Shown: positions 1 to 10,509 of the stretch, in pieces | Position numbering within the stretch: position 1 is the stretch's first letter | How the letters are laid out: every line of letters begins with the position of its first letter | Assembly: GCA_014885115.2 (NCBI GenBank) | Contig: WKLE02002447.1 | Location: forward strand, 1 to 28,380 | DNA length: 28,380 bases | DNA from: Asterionellopsis glacialis | Taxonomy: Eukaryota; Bacillariophyta; Plagiogrammaphyceae; Rhaphoneidales; Asterionellopsidaceae | Reading direction: 5' to 3' | Position numbers and translations under genes: made by a program | Notes under the pieces: model-generated | Seen by the model: the letters and a program-made list of their open reading frames with translations, nothing else | Told to the model about the DNA's origin: nothing | Database searches by the model: none

Positions 1-85
1 GAAAAAGTTTTCGGGAATGAATAAAAACAATTTTCTTCTTGGCTAAAATTAAAATGCCCCAAAAAGACACACACTAATTTTATCT

Positions 86-1855
86 TCACTCATCATAACT
101 AAGTAACAATTTTCCAGGAGCATCAAGGTGCTGATCATTTATGCCATCATAGACTTGTATACCACGGAGCCATGTTCCCAATACACGACCTCGTAGATTT
201 GTCATATCTGAATAGTACGTAGTGCCAGTCCATCGATGATATTCCTTTTGATATGAATCTGGTGATCCTTGATAGTTGTGATCCCACCAACATAAATCAG
301 CTTGTTTCCCAACTTCAATTGATCCTACCTTACATTCCAAACCAGGTATGAGTTTAGATGGATTTTCACTCCACCACATGGCCATGCATGACAATGAATA
401 GCCACGGCCATGTGCTTCACTATACGTAGCTGGTAATTGGTACTGCAGTCCGCTAAGACCTCCCCATGCCTCCATAATGTTACCAGTATCCATTTGCCGT
501 AAGTGTGGTTCACAGGGACTATGATCCGATGCTACCATATCAATAAGCTTTGTCTGGATACCGCGGACCCAAAGATCCTGACGATTTGATTTACCACGTA
601 TAGGTGGAAAACATTTAAGACGTGTTTCGCCATCTGGGATGATGGATGAATCAAAAAGTAAATAATGAGGGCATGTCTCTACTGTAAGTTTGTAACGTTT
701 TTTGGATAAGGACAGCTCCGACTTGTTGTTGTTATTTGCTTGTTTTTGTTTGGTCCGTTCAATAATAGGTAGACACCCTGCATCGCTTAAATGTACAATG
801 TGCATAGGGCACCGATCTGTCAGAGAACATACATGTTCTACTGCATCACGTTCCCATTGGGGTAGCCGTGAACTTAGATGGGCTTGATACGATGTTTTTG
901 GTTTGTGATGAAAGGCTTTGTGTAATTCCATATCACACATTTCAGGTGTCATGAGTTCTGAATGAACTAGAATAGGTATGGGATCCTCCTGCTCTCCATT
1001 AATTTCATTCAAGATTGTAGCACCATCGGTCAGTTGTTGTGGTGAAACCGATTGATACCCCGCGTTTTCTGGTAAGGGTGATAAGAACGCTTTTAATCCA
1101 AAAACACCTGCTTGCAGCAGTGCTTCTAATGATCCATTTTGATTCCTTGAATTATCAGGAATCAATCCACCCCATAAACCAACATTCGCAAAAAGGGGTA
1201 CATGTTCGGCAGCACCCTTTTCCAGTGCTACAGATTCAGGAGTTGTTGTTGGAGGTATGGAATTTAATGGCATACTCATAAGTGTTGTTATACCACCTGC
1301 CGCAGCTGCTCGTGTAGCAGATTCATATCTTGGTTTTTGAAGATGCACAAGCAATTTTGTAATGCATATCGTTAGTTATCATCGTACGCACACACAAAAC
1401 AGGCAGACATAGATATTGTACATTGTTGGAACAACATACCCTTCCCAATTTCTTCCAAGAGCACTAATGTGAGTATGGACATCTATAAGACCAGGTGATA
1501 ATGCAGTATGTTTACCAAGATTACGAAATTCAATCATTGTTTGTTGTGCGTCATTATTATTGTTTTCATTATTCACCCATGTTTGTGCTTCATTTTGGCA
1601 TTGGCCTGGCATACAATGCTCAATGATACCTTTCGAAGTATTGATGACAACACTCCCCTGCTGAACACCACCAAGATGAGATGGAAAAACAACATTACCA
1701 CTCCATAACAATGCTGATTTAGATAAAGTATTGTCATGCTTATTTGTGTGTAATTTTGCTATGGGTATTCTCTGGGGTTGTCGATACAATAACGACAACG
1801 ATTTAGAATTCTTCATCGTTGTATTGTTGATATACTTCTTTAAAAAATACATCAT
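86..1855 (-). CDS. Allantoinase (cyclic amidohydrolase), two exons
   Basis: Allantoinase opens the hydantoin ring of allantoin to give allantoate in purine/ureide breakdown. Two exons, 1855-1440 and 1328-86, flank a 111-bp intron (1439-1329) with donor GTATGT and acceptor CCAAG. Splicing joins NWEG to YESATRAAAAGG in frame and gives 552 aa. Amidohydrolase metal ligands are visible: DVHTH near residues 125-129, the probable carboxylated lysine in FGLKAF near 218, then ILVHSE, HIVHLSD and ASDHSPC. VETCPHYLLF is also typical of the family. The start is the first ATG in frame; the open frame continues upstream only to non-ATG codons. The N-terminus (MMYFLKKYINN, then a basic Ser/Leu-rich stretch) could be a mitochondrial or secretory leader. 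Dihydropyrimidinase or dihydroorotase are less likely because of the PGLIDVHTH and SDHSPC contexts. It is divergent from the gene at 2878, with a 1-kb shared upstream region. Confidence 0.9.
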
Positions 1856-2877
1856 TGTACGTTTAGATCGATTGTTTCCGAACACAAAGTCGGCGAGATG
1901 TATGCTTTCTAGTTTTTACATTGTGATTGGCACGATAGTGCGCATGGTCTGTATTTGTTGTTGACAGAAGTGGATCATAATGACGAACGATCAAGGCGAC
2001 GACATCTAAATCAGCAAATGTTGACATGCCCTTCAAAGATACCTTGTACAGGTGTCAATTTCCATGATTTGAGATCTTTGTGCGAATGGATTCCTATCAT
2101 GTGTATCAAATTTTATTACTGTCTTGAACGTACAAACGACAAATAGTGTGATCGAGTGAATTATATGTGTATTGTATTATTGAATATAAGAAAATGAGGA
2201 TGAACAATTTTTGAGCGAACTCAAGGGGCCTTATTACAGAAATTCTGCGGAGTTCTTCGATCTGTTGCACAATGAATCCAATGCACTACTCAAAAGCAAC
2301 AGAAACCTTTGTAACGTTTTAATAACGTCTCAGGTTTCATGTATTGACGCAGGATAGACATTTAAATGTAGTACTTTCTACTTTTCAACCAAAGTCGCGG
2401 CTGAACAATCGGCTGGCGTGGTTATTTATCTGTTGCAATCCATTAAAACGATTATTGGATACTATCTGACTTATCAAAAAATGGATTGTTCCTTTTTTTT
2501 GTACTCAACGCTTTATTACGATTTCCTTGTACACACATATTGTCTAAGTAAACGATTTCCCTCTCCCTCACTATGAAATTTAAGACGTAAATAGTAGCCT
2601 GTATCATTTTTATTCCAAGACTTGGCCATCTCTTTCCGCGGGGTTTTGTTTAAATTCCTATGCTGTTTTCCTAGCTAGAGTAAAATTTACACGGAGCGAA
2701 CAAACGAAAAAAAATAACGATCGAGTGTGGCAAAATTGGAACTCATCATACTGTAAAGGTTTCCGATTGAGAGATCGCTTGTGACAACCAAAGCTGTATC
2801 CTGCCTGGCGTGGAGAGAGAAAGAAAGCATAAGTTTAACAATAGAATTGTTAGTTCGTAGACAACTTATCGAAGAAT
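1856..2877. other. Divergent intergenic region
   Basis: About 1 kb lies between the starts of allantoinase (minus) and the gene at 2878 (plus), so it probably holds both promoters. Only short ORFs without coding character are present (for example 63 aa at 1955-2146 and 69 aa at 2687-2896). I see no RNA gene, repeat or convincing exon. Confidence 0.6.
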
Positions 2878-5049
2878 ATGATTCAGGCATCTGCAAATCT
2901 ATCTGCCGATGATGTTTCCGTTCCGTGTGTAAGTTTCATGGGAAAAATTGTGTTCGGAGAACATTATTAAAAAAAGTTTATTTGACGAAATACATCCAAA
3001 AGTTGTTCAATGAGGGTTGACATCCATTGTCTACCAGTTGGAATCCAAAGGGCGATAGTGGTTTTTCCTTGTTTTTTTCCTTGTTAGTTTTGATTGATCT
3101 CCCCGAAAAAAATCGCTACATTTTACTTTTTTGGGGGGGAGGTCCATTTCTCCAGAGAACTCTGCGATCGGAAAGATTTTGCATATCACCATTCTTACCC
3201 TTTCTCTCGCTCTGTTTATTTCTTTTCAATTATTCATATTGGTTGGTTATACTTACAGAGGATTCGTCGGTCGCAACTTATAGAAAATCCAAATCTGGGA
3301 GAATTAGAGAATATGACATGCACCATGAGAAGTTGGCAGCCAGCTACACCTTCCACAACTCCACAGATACATCAACGACATAATGTCATTACTCCTGTTG
3401 GAGGAATGCTGGGACCACAATCACAAAACGAAAATGGTGATATGGTGGATGTAAATATTGATGCAGCAGCCAATGCTGCCGGAACTACACATGCCAAAAA
3501 TACAAACGCAAACAACAATCTCGGTGGACCTGAATTACTATTTGAATCACAACCTCTCCGTCCATACACAACAACACCTGTACGAATACGTGATACAGGT
3601 AGTGGTCCAATGGATTCAAACCCATCATCTACAAGAACTAGGAGACATCGTCATAGTTTTGCAGAACAATCTCCCTTACGGGGACGAACATCTGACGTAA
3701 TGAATACTGGTATTTGGCAAACCAAGAGTCGCACTTCCCAAGACCATTTAGAACATAAATTATATACTGTACCAATATCCGATATCATTTTAGTGGATAT
3801 CTTTGAAAACAATACAGATCAGCAACAAGAGCAACAACATGGCAATAACGTTGGAGTCAACGGTCGACGCGGTAGTGATGGCCGCGTGTTTGCTACTACC
3901 GCTCACTGTGATTATATGACTTTAACATCACGTACAAGTGGATTTTTTGAAATTACGTTTTCAAATGCCAATAATTATGAAATATTATTAGCATTCCTTA
4001 AAGCTAATTTGCCCCCGGAACGAATTGTACGGAAAGATATGGCATTTCAATCAGTGTCACGTGACACATCTAAAAACAACAAGGAAAACAACCATAACAG
4101 CAATAACATGGTACAAGCACATGATGCATCATCAGATAGTAATAGTAACCAGAGTATGAATCCTAATAATTTATCAACAGCAGAAGATTCAGGAGCAGAT
4201 ACATGCGCAGATACATTTACAGCATCACGTATCAAAGAACGTATGAAAGGAGAAACATGGGGTGAAAAAATGAGACGAAGAATGGTTCGTGTTGCCATGC
4301 GTATCACGGAAGGTACGTTCATGGAATCTTTCGCTCAGTGGCTTTGTGTGGTGCATCTATCTAGGATTGTAGGCAAACTTGCCAAGACCCCATCATTTTT
4401 GCGGAGCGATTGTTCTCACTCTCTGCTTTGCATGTTTTTTTTCGCTTTTTTAGCATCGGATACGTTGACCGCCAATTGTTCGTGTCTGAATGGTAAATCA
4501 ACTATTACACCGGGAAATGAGAATCAAATCATGGATGATGGGACAACGCAAACAAAAGTATTTGAATTTCCACATGATTTAGAATTTTCGCAAAGTCAGA
4601 GTGTGATAGATGCAAGTTTGGCAGACACTGACTTGGTAAAAAATCGTAGTAACAATTTCAGTAGATTCATATACCAGCATCAACGGGAACCTATGGATAT
4701 GGAACCATTCATGTATGAAGCATCAAGAAGTGCGCTAGCTGGTCGTAACACAACTACGAAACAATCACGTGATCAACCATCTACAAGTACACATGGTGGT
4801 GAAGATGAGAACAACAAAACAAATAATACTAGTTGTGATGCTACTGCTTCTGTAAAGCTTAGTTCCGAAGATAAAGAGTTGAAAACTTCTTCGGTAGCAG
4901 GAGGAATGGATACAGTGATGGAAACATCTACTACGAACCAACTTGAGCAGCATCAAGGTAGAAATGACATCAATCATAGTCACCATTCCAATCATTCCTT
5001 ACGCCAAACCTACGAACACATGGCAAATGTCGGAGAATACGCTATATAG
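2878..5049 (+). CDS. Large low-complexity protein with a PH-like segment, three exons
   Basis: Function unknown. My model has exons 2878-2928, 3259-4312 and 4454-5049 (566 aa). Intron 1 (330 bp) has donor GTAAGT and acceptor TTACAG, and the 17-codon first exon joins in phase. The ATG at 2878 is the first after an in-frame TAG. Intron 2 (141 bp) has donor GTACGT and a T-rich tract before TTTTTTAG. The conserved-looking part is a split block: KLYTVPISDIILVDIF, then DYMTLTSRTSGFFEITF and EILLAFLKANLPPERI. This has the beta-strand-then-helix pattern of a PH-like domain (inference). The rest is Asn/Gln/Ser/Thr-rich and looks disordered, with basic patches (RTRRHRHS, EKMRRRMVRVAMR). A membrane- or protein-binding adaptor is possible. 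If intron 1 is not real, translation could begin at the ATG at 3313. Confidence 0.65.
4313..4453 (+). other. Stop-free, in-phase intron
   Basis: This 141-bp segment begins GTACGT and ends in a pyrimidine tract plus TTTTTTAG. Its length is a multiple of three and it has no in-frame stop, so retention would insert 47 residues, including a hydrophobic MFFFAFLA patch unlike the polar flanks. I call it an intron on splice-signal and composition grounds. Confidence 0.65.
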
Positions 5050-5601
5050 CAAAAAGAAAAAGAAAAATGGCACGTTATGGCATGAATGGATATGCCTGCC
5101 TAAGAAAAATAATAAATACAGTAACGTAGACATAGTTTTCAAACAGTATATGCCCACCGTTTATGTTCAAAGTGCTCTTTCCAAATGATCGTATCCATTT
5201 ATTGTATTTTTATTGCACAAATCTACAACCCTGCACGGACTTTGGGTGTACCATCTGTAAATGTGAAACCTCTAGAGAACGTGGCACAAGAAATTGCCTC
5301 GATACAGTATCTCCAGATGGGTTTAGGGATCACAAATATATTGCCTCTTCCGATTACTTCCCAGACAGAACACTCTTGGATCTTTGTGCCATATATTTAG
5401 GTACGTGTAATTCATGGGGAAACAAGTCTACAAAATGATTATAATGTATTAAATTATCATCACTATATTATTTATATAGAATGGTTTTACTTGTTTTAAA
5501 ACAATACAAACTCGTCAGAATAATTTGCACTACAGTGCAGGATCCCTTGTTTCCTACTTTTACTAGATTCGTCCACCAACTGGTTTGTTTTCGTTGTTCG
5601 T
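5050..5601. other. Convergent intergenic region with unresolved short ORFs
   Basis: This is 3' flank shared by two convergent genes. Two overlapping plus-strand frames are open here. One (about 5163-5438) reads like a protein in its middle, with CTDFGCTICKCE followed by YFPDRTLLDLCAIYLG; the other runs 5185-5400 (71 aa, MIVSIYCIFIAQIYNPARTL...). I could not join either to the upstream gene with good splice sites. They may be a lost exon, a small gene or chance. Confidence 0.35.
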
Positions 5602-6377
5602 TTACTTGAGTTCAAGAGATACATTTGGAGCGTCAATAATAATCTTCAACTTTTTCTTGCCATTCTTCTTCTTGTATCCGTATTGAAAACCTCCAGTTAT
5701 TCCTTGGCCAACATCTATTCCAACGCTTCCTCCTCTCATCACGTATCCATCTGTATCTTTCCATAAACCAGGTTGGTAAGTTACACTTCCTCCCAGACCG
5801 GTGGAAAATGTCACTTTGCCTTGGACGGTCCCTCCAAATTTAGCTTGCTTCAAATAATCAATCTTGGCAACTTCATCCAAGGCAATATCTACAGCTTTTT
5901 GCATCAAGGCTCTAGTCGGGAAAGCTTTCTTTAAGGCTTTGGATGCCTTTGACTTGTTTGCCTCTACGTTTTTCAAAATTTGGGATACACTCTTACCTTC
6001 AGTCTGTGTTATTTTGGTAATGTTTTGTAAGAATTGATCGAATACAGCGGAGAAGAATGAGGATGGTCCTGTTTTAGTTTTTAAGTTGACGCATGGGAAA
6101 TTGATGAAATCCATTGTACATTTTGACTTACCTTGTATACATCCTTTACCCCAACCTCGGCACCAACACTAATCCCATCACGTACATCGCCAACACCTAC
6201 ATTCAAATTGAAGTTTGAATTTTCAAATCCAAAATCTAATTTTGGCTTCAAGCTGACGCCACCACTACCAGCCGAAACAGGACCAATATTGACTTTCCAT
6301 GCAGCAACACTCCCATTACCGATCAAGGATAATACTAATGGGTTAATCAAAAGAAATAGATAGCGCTGAATGATCAT
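5602..6377 (-). CDS. Small secreted glycine-rich protein, two exons
   Basis: Family not recognised. Exons 6377-6132 and 6003-5602 give 215 aa. The intron (6131-6004, 128 bp) has donor GTAAGT and acceptor AACACAG. An earlier AAAACAG acceptor gives the wrong phase and an early stop. Choosing the first ATG (6377) puts a clear signal peptide at the N-terminus: MIIQRYLFLLINPLVLSLIG, with probable cleavage near VAAW. The mature protein has two parts with alternating Gly/hydrophobic residues, suggesting beta strands (KVNIGPVSAGSGGVSLKP; GGSVGIDVGQGITGGFQYGY). Between them is a Lys/Ala-rich probable helix (VEANKSKASKALKKAF). The C-terminus carries a basic KKKNGKKKLK run. A cell-wall or extracellular role is plausible but is inferred only from secretion and composition. 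Confidence 0.7.
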
Positions 6378-7066
6378 CTTACACAAATGGTTTCTTTTCC
6401 TGTATTTGTTCTTCTTGCTCAAGCTTATGTGATTGAAAAAATTGCGTACCCGAGAAATCCTTCCCTGAGAAAGCTGTTTAGGTCAGACTGAAAAGATTTC
6501 ATACATACGGAAACATACGTACCTTCTACGTATATTTGGATATTTCCTTGCAACTGGTTGCAATGGTTCGCGTTTTTTATTTGTCCCGCTCGTACCGGTA
6601 CGGTAGGACACGTCGCTGCGTTGGTCCAGCTGTTGGTCCTCTTTACGCCCGAGTTCGGATCGACTGAAGGCCAGACTCCAGTTTAGAGCACAATGATCTG
6701 GAAACACACGCATGGACAGCTCCGTGAAGGAGAAATTGGAAACTCCGAAAAATGTAGGTACGGATATGTAGTTTGGCCAGTACGAGGTCCGTACCTCAAG
6801 GTATCTGTCGAACCTACCTGGTGTTACCTTACGTAGCCTAGTTACGATTGTGTCTCAGTTGATCGGAAAAAGGCTATTACTTATTGATTACGAAAAGGCT
6901 ATTTAGGGTAGAAAAAATCATAAGCTCTTTGCTCTTTGCAGACGGAAAAAGGCTCTTACTATAAAGACTGTACGTACGGGTTAACGTACGAATAAGGTAA
7001 GGATTCCACGGCCAAAATACCTCGTGCCTTCGTAGGCTGTATTTCATTTTACACGAAAGGTAATGA
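6378..7066. promoter_or_regulatory. Divergent promoter region with GTAC palindromes
   Basis: This region separates the start of the secreted-protein gene (minus) from the rhodanese gene (plus). It is full of TACGTA/CGTAC words, including the perfect palindrome CGTACCGGTACG at 6591-6602 and paired CGTACG words near 6973-6990. ORFs here (about 6483-6713 and 6877-7116, minus) have no coding character. The promoter role is inferred from position. Confidence 0.45.
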
Positions 7067-7627
7067 ATGGCCTCCTCATCTTTCACTCTTGCATTTCTTC
7101 CACTTTTCGACCCCACAGATTGTTCTCATTATTATTTTTCGTTGCATCCGTTCATGTTCCGACTTGTGCAACGTCAATTTACAAAGCGTTCATCTACTAC
7201 TACGGCCAACAAAGTCACCACAACACAAACCATCCCCAACAAGAACTTTCATCATCAACCTATCATCATGTCTCTTGCTCCTGATTATCCCGAACGTGCC
7301 AAAGCATTCAACTTTGCATCTCCGGAAGACATCAAAGCCGCCGCGGCCAGTCCTAATGTCGTGTTTTTAGATGTACGTAATATGACTGAAATTGCTGCTC
7401 AGGCATTTCATCTACCTACGTTACATGCACCATGCACACCTCAACAATGCGAATTATTAGATGCCAAGGCAGAAGACTTAATTCCCGACAAGGATGCCCC
7501 CATTATTGTTTTTTGCCGATCAGGACGTCGTGCCTCCAAGGCTAAAGAAAGTTTAGTTGCCAAGGGATACACAAATGTAATGAATGCAGGTGGCATTGAT
7601 GATATTACATTCTTGCAAACACAATAA
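7067..7627 (+). CDS. Rhodanese-like domain protein, probably organelle-targeted
   Basis: Single-domain sulfurtransferase-like protein of 186 aa, without an intron. Rhodanese domains carry sulfur as a persulfide on the active-site cysteine. The core starts near NVVFLDVRNMTEIA; the active-site loop CRSGRRA has its Cys near residue 150, followed by the usual YTNVMNAGGIDDI end. The 67-residue leader is Ser/Thr/Arg-rich. Three in-frame ATGs are candidate starts: 7067 (MASSSF, in an AATGG context), 7154 (MFRLVQRQFTKRSS, a mitochondrial-style presequence) and 7268 (MSLAP, which would give a cytosolic form). I chose the longest. The segment HAPCTPQQCELLDAKAEDLIPDKD between the two halves also occurs in stand-alone rhodaneses. 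The true acceptor substrate cannot be told from sequence. Confidence 0.88.
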   Translation: MASSSFTLAFLPLFDPTDCSHYYFSLHPFMFRLVQRQFTKRSSTTTANKVTTTQTIPNKNFHHQPIIMSLAPDYPERAKAFNFASPEDIKAAAASPNVVFLDVRNMTEIAAQAFHLPTLHAPCTPQQCELLDAKAEDLIPDKDAPIIVFCRSGRRASKAKESLVAKGYTNVMNAGGIDDITFLQTQ

Positions 7628-8480
7628 CCTTTTGAAAAGGGAGGACTCACTAGAATCGAAAGGATTGATATGGGTTCACAGTCGGTGATTACGAGTAATT
7701 GTGTTTGAAATATAGAAAAAGAACAATGCTTCTAATACTTTGAGTAGTTAATTGTAATAGCAGATGTAAAAAATTATCCAATAGAGCGTGGCTTTTCACA
7801 TCCTTGACAATTGTAATATCTAGTATCCAGGAGACAAAGTCATTTAGATCCAATATGCTTTTCAAAACAAAAATGAAAGTGCAATTGCAAACATGTGGTT
7901 GAGTTCAGTTGATGTCTAATTTTTATTTCAAGAGAGTACAGTAATGTTGAGAGAGATGCTTCTGTAATGTCCATTGTCAAAGTATTTTTCTAAAGTATGC
8001 TGTTTGTGGTGAAGAATGTTGTCGTTTTTGTTTGAGGGATCGGTAGTCGCAAAATAATAATCCCTTGACATGTTGATGTCTAAACAATCCTTTGTTGCTT
8101 GGATTGCCATTACCATTCAATTCAGTCTTGCATACTGTACCGAAAAAAAGTTTCCAGAGAACAAAAAAATATACTGTTGGCGAGCTCTCTAAAAGCAATA
8201 TTAGGGATAACGACCCACATCCTCTACCTGGCGTACAAACGCACTCGATGTTTGGTCAAAAAGAAAAAATATCTCTATCGCTGTTCAGCGAAGTTTGAGA
8301 CTGACTAAATGACTTTCTCTAGAGTTTATATTTTAGCTGACCAGGGTAGAACGACAAAGGCATCGACAAGACAATACCATTCTATTTTCATATTTCGCTT
8401 TCATCAGAGAGTTTGCTGAACTCTCTCGTAGAAGAAAAGCAAAACGATTTATTCAACGAAACCACTTTCCATCACAAATC
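7628..8480. other. Intergenic region between rhodanese and transporter genes
   Basis: AT-rich 3' flank of the rhodanese gene and 5' flank of the transporter gene. ORFs on either strand (7928-8308) lack coding character. The one feature seen is a small stem-loop at 8406-8426, about 55 bases before the transporter ATG. Confidence 0.55.
8406..8426 (+). promoter_or_regulatory. Small stem-loop upstream of the transporter ATG
   Basis: AGAGAGTT, loop TGCTG, AACTCTCT gives a perfect 8-bp stem, probably in the 5' UTR. The same AGAGAG/CTCTCT words recur just after the stop codon of this gene (10275-10288). Any role is speculative. Confidence 0.3.
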
Positions 8481-10271
8481 ATGATGAATGCTACGCCTTC
8501 ATGGGCTAATGCTGGTGATGAAAGTACAAGCAGCGTTTCAAATAATGATGAGGATGACAATTCAACATCCTTTATCGTCCATCCACCATCCGTAACGCTT
8601 CATAGTGAGCGTTCAAATGAAGCTCATGATGCGGAGAAAACGACTGCATTCCAGTCCTTGATTCATTTGGTGAAAGGATACATTGGTCCTGGATGTCTTA
8701 GTTTACCATGGGCGTTTTCGAAATTAGGCATTCCATTGGGTTGTTTGGCAGTTGTGCTACTGTCGTCATGGACATCCTACAATTGTTACATTGTACTGCG
8801 TCTCAAACGATGGATACTTGCATCACAATCATCTTTTTCAGAAGCAACAGCTCTCCCCCCAGACGATGACAATGGTGACAATCCTACTACGAATAATATT
8901 GTGCAAAAGTATGATTCGAAAATGACATATCCAGATGTTGCGGAATGGGCCTACGGGAAACAATTTCAAATGTTTGTCAAATTATGTATATGTGTATTAC
9001 AATTATCTATTTGTACTGTATTCTTATCCTTCATTGGTGAAAATACAACTGCGGTGGTTATGTATGCCTTTCATGGCGACAATGCAAATAAAAATGCAGA
9101 TGGTGCAGCCACCTTTTCCCAGCATGCCATTGCGACAAGTTTATGTATGCCAGCTATATTGGCATTGTCTTGTATACCTAATTTAAAACGACTCTCACCT
9201 GTGACGGGCATTGCGACAGCTGCCATGATACTTGCCTTTGGAATGCTGGGTATCACCATTAGTATGAATTGGAATACATCCACACCACGTCCTACAACAG
9301 ATTGGTCACATGTACCCTTAGCCTTATGTGCTATACTGTATTCCAATGAAGGTATATGTTTAATCTTACCTATTGAACATGCCATGAAACATCCTAAACG
9401 GTTCGTCCCTACCTTTGTCGTAGGCATGGTCATTGCTGCTTTGGCGTTTGCTTCTGTGGCTACCTTGAGTGTATTAGCCTTCGGACAAGTTGAAAATGGT
9501 AGCATCACAGCATTTTTATTAGAAAGTTCATCCACAGATATTGTCGGTAAAAATTGGGTCATGGGTGCGAATGCATTAGTGACATTCTCTGTACTCATGA
9601 CATATCCATTACAATTGTACCCGTGTTTAGAATTGATTGGACCATGGTGGGGAAAAGGTTGTTGTTACTTTTGGAAAAATAAAAGACAGTCTACGTCGGC
9701 TACTACATTACCCTATGAAGAATCACAACAAGATCAATCACTTACGGAATCTATTGAAATGTTTAATGATGAAGAAGAACAAGGGACAACAAAACATAGT
9801 ACTAGTGGACATCCAACACCTACACAATCATCGTCATTTATAAGCAGCACTGTCAGGAATGACAACCATGACGATACCGATCCATTATTACAAGCAACTC
9901 TGAGTGAAATACCAAATGATTCACCATGGATGCGTTTAACACTGGTATTGATTACCTATATCATTGCCATTGTTGTTCCCAATGTTCAAACATTAATTTC
10001 CTTGGCAGGTGCTTTGGCTGGATCATCCACTGCTCTATTGGTACCACCCTTGTTGGAATACAAGTGGCTTAAACATCAACAAGAACAACAATTTCAGCAA
10101 CTGGGAGAAGAGGGGAGTACTACTGGAAGTACCACACTATCTACTTCAGCTGTTTCTTGTTGGTCACTCATCACATGTCAAATTTCCTTTATATTGGGTT
10201 TACTGTTTTGTTTACTTGGTGCTAGTGCATCTCTTACGGATATCATCAAAATATACCTATCGTCCAACTAA
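8481..10271 (+). CDS. Amino acid transporter, AAAP (SLC36/SLC38-like) family
   Basis: Multi-pass permease of 596 aa, without an intron, predicted to move neutral amino acids with protons or sodium; substrate and membrane are not determinable here. A polar, acidic N-terminal tail (residues 1-52) precedes the family signature at about 56-90: FQSLIHLVKGYIGPGCLSLP, then WAFSKLGIPLG. Hydrophobic segments follow at regular spacing, including LCICVLQLSICTVFLSFIG, ATSLCMPAILALSCIPNL, GIATAAMILAFGMLGITISM and FVVGMVIAALAFASVATLSV, with three more at the C-terminus. About 11 segments in all fit the family. The loop YSNEGICLILPIEHAMKHP matches the conserved region before segment 7. A long Ser/Gln/Glu-rich cytosolic insertion (about residues 395-480, SATTLPYEESQQ to DDTDPLLQ) contains a DxxPLL-like sorting sequence, which hints at endosomal or vacuolar location. 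The start is ATGATG at 8481. Confidence 0.88.
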   Translation: MMNATPSWANAGDESTSSVSNNDEDDNSTSFIVHPPSVTLHSERSNEAHDAEKTTAFQSLIHLVKGYIGPGCLSLPWAFSKLGIPLGCLAVVLLSSWTSYNCYIVLRLKRWILASQSSFSEATALPPDDDNGDNPTTNNIVQKYDSKMTYPDVAEWAYGKQFQMFVKLCICVLQLSICTVFLSFIGENTTAVVMYAFHGDNANKNADGAATFSQHAIATSLCMPAILALSCIPNLKRLSPVTGIATAAMILAFGMLGITISMNWNTSTPRPTTDWSHVPLALCAILYSNEGICLILPIEHAMKHPKRFVPTFVVGMVIAALAFASVATLSVLAFGQVENGSITAFLLESSSTDIVGKNWVMGANALVTFSVLMTYPLQLYPCLELIGPWWGKGCCYFWKNKRQSTSATTLPYEESQQDQSLTESIEMFNDEEEQGTTKHSTSGHPTPTQSSSFISSTVRNDNHDDTDPLLQATLSEIPNDSPWMRLTLVLITYIIAIVVPNVQTLISLAGALAGSSTALLVPPLLEYKWLKHQQEQQFQQLGEEGSTTGSTTLSTSAVSCWSLITCQISFILGLLFCLLGASASLTDIIKIYLSSN

Positions 10272-10274
10272 TAG

Positions 10275-10288
10275 ACTCTCTAGAGAGT
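10275..10288. repeat. Perfect 14-bp palindrome after the transporter stop codon
   Basis: ACTCTCTAGAGAGT starts four bases after the TAA of the transporter gene. It could be a 3' UTR element, or chance. Confidence 0.4.
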
Positions 10289-10509
10289 TGTGGAAAATAC
10301 ATTAAAGCTCGCAATTGATAAATATCTAAAGATACATACAATAATACGTTTCCTTTTCCGGAAGGGCACTCTTTCAAGAGTACATGTACGAGTGAGCGAT
10401 GAACACTTGTCCAAAGAGGAGCAACTACTATGTACATGGGAGGGACAGAAGAGAAAGGCATGGGATGGGTAACATTGCATGCTATATTTTGCTCTATAGA
10501 TTTTACAAT

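Noticed and set aside
3094..3258. N-terminal extension of the open frame upstream of the PH-like protein (LISPKKIATFYFFGG...)
   Set aside because: It opens on TTG, not ATG, is hydrophobic and unlike the rest, and ends at a good 3' splice site (TTACAG). It reads better as intron.
6010..6114. Extra N-terminal stretch MDFINFPCVNLKTKTGP... of the second secreted-protein frame
   Set aside because: It lies inside the GTAAGT-to-ACACAG intron. Only the 6004/6003 acceptor keeps the two exons in phase.
9071..9598. 175-aa minus-strand ORF inside the transporter gene
   Set aside because: Shadow of the AAAP frame on the other strand, with no domain features of its own.
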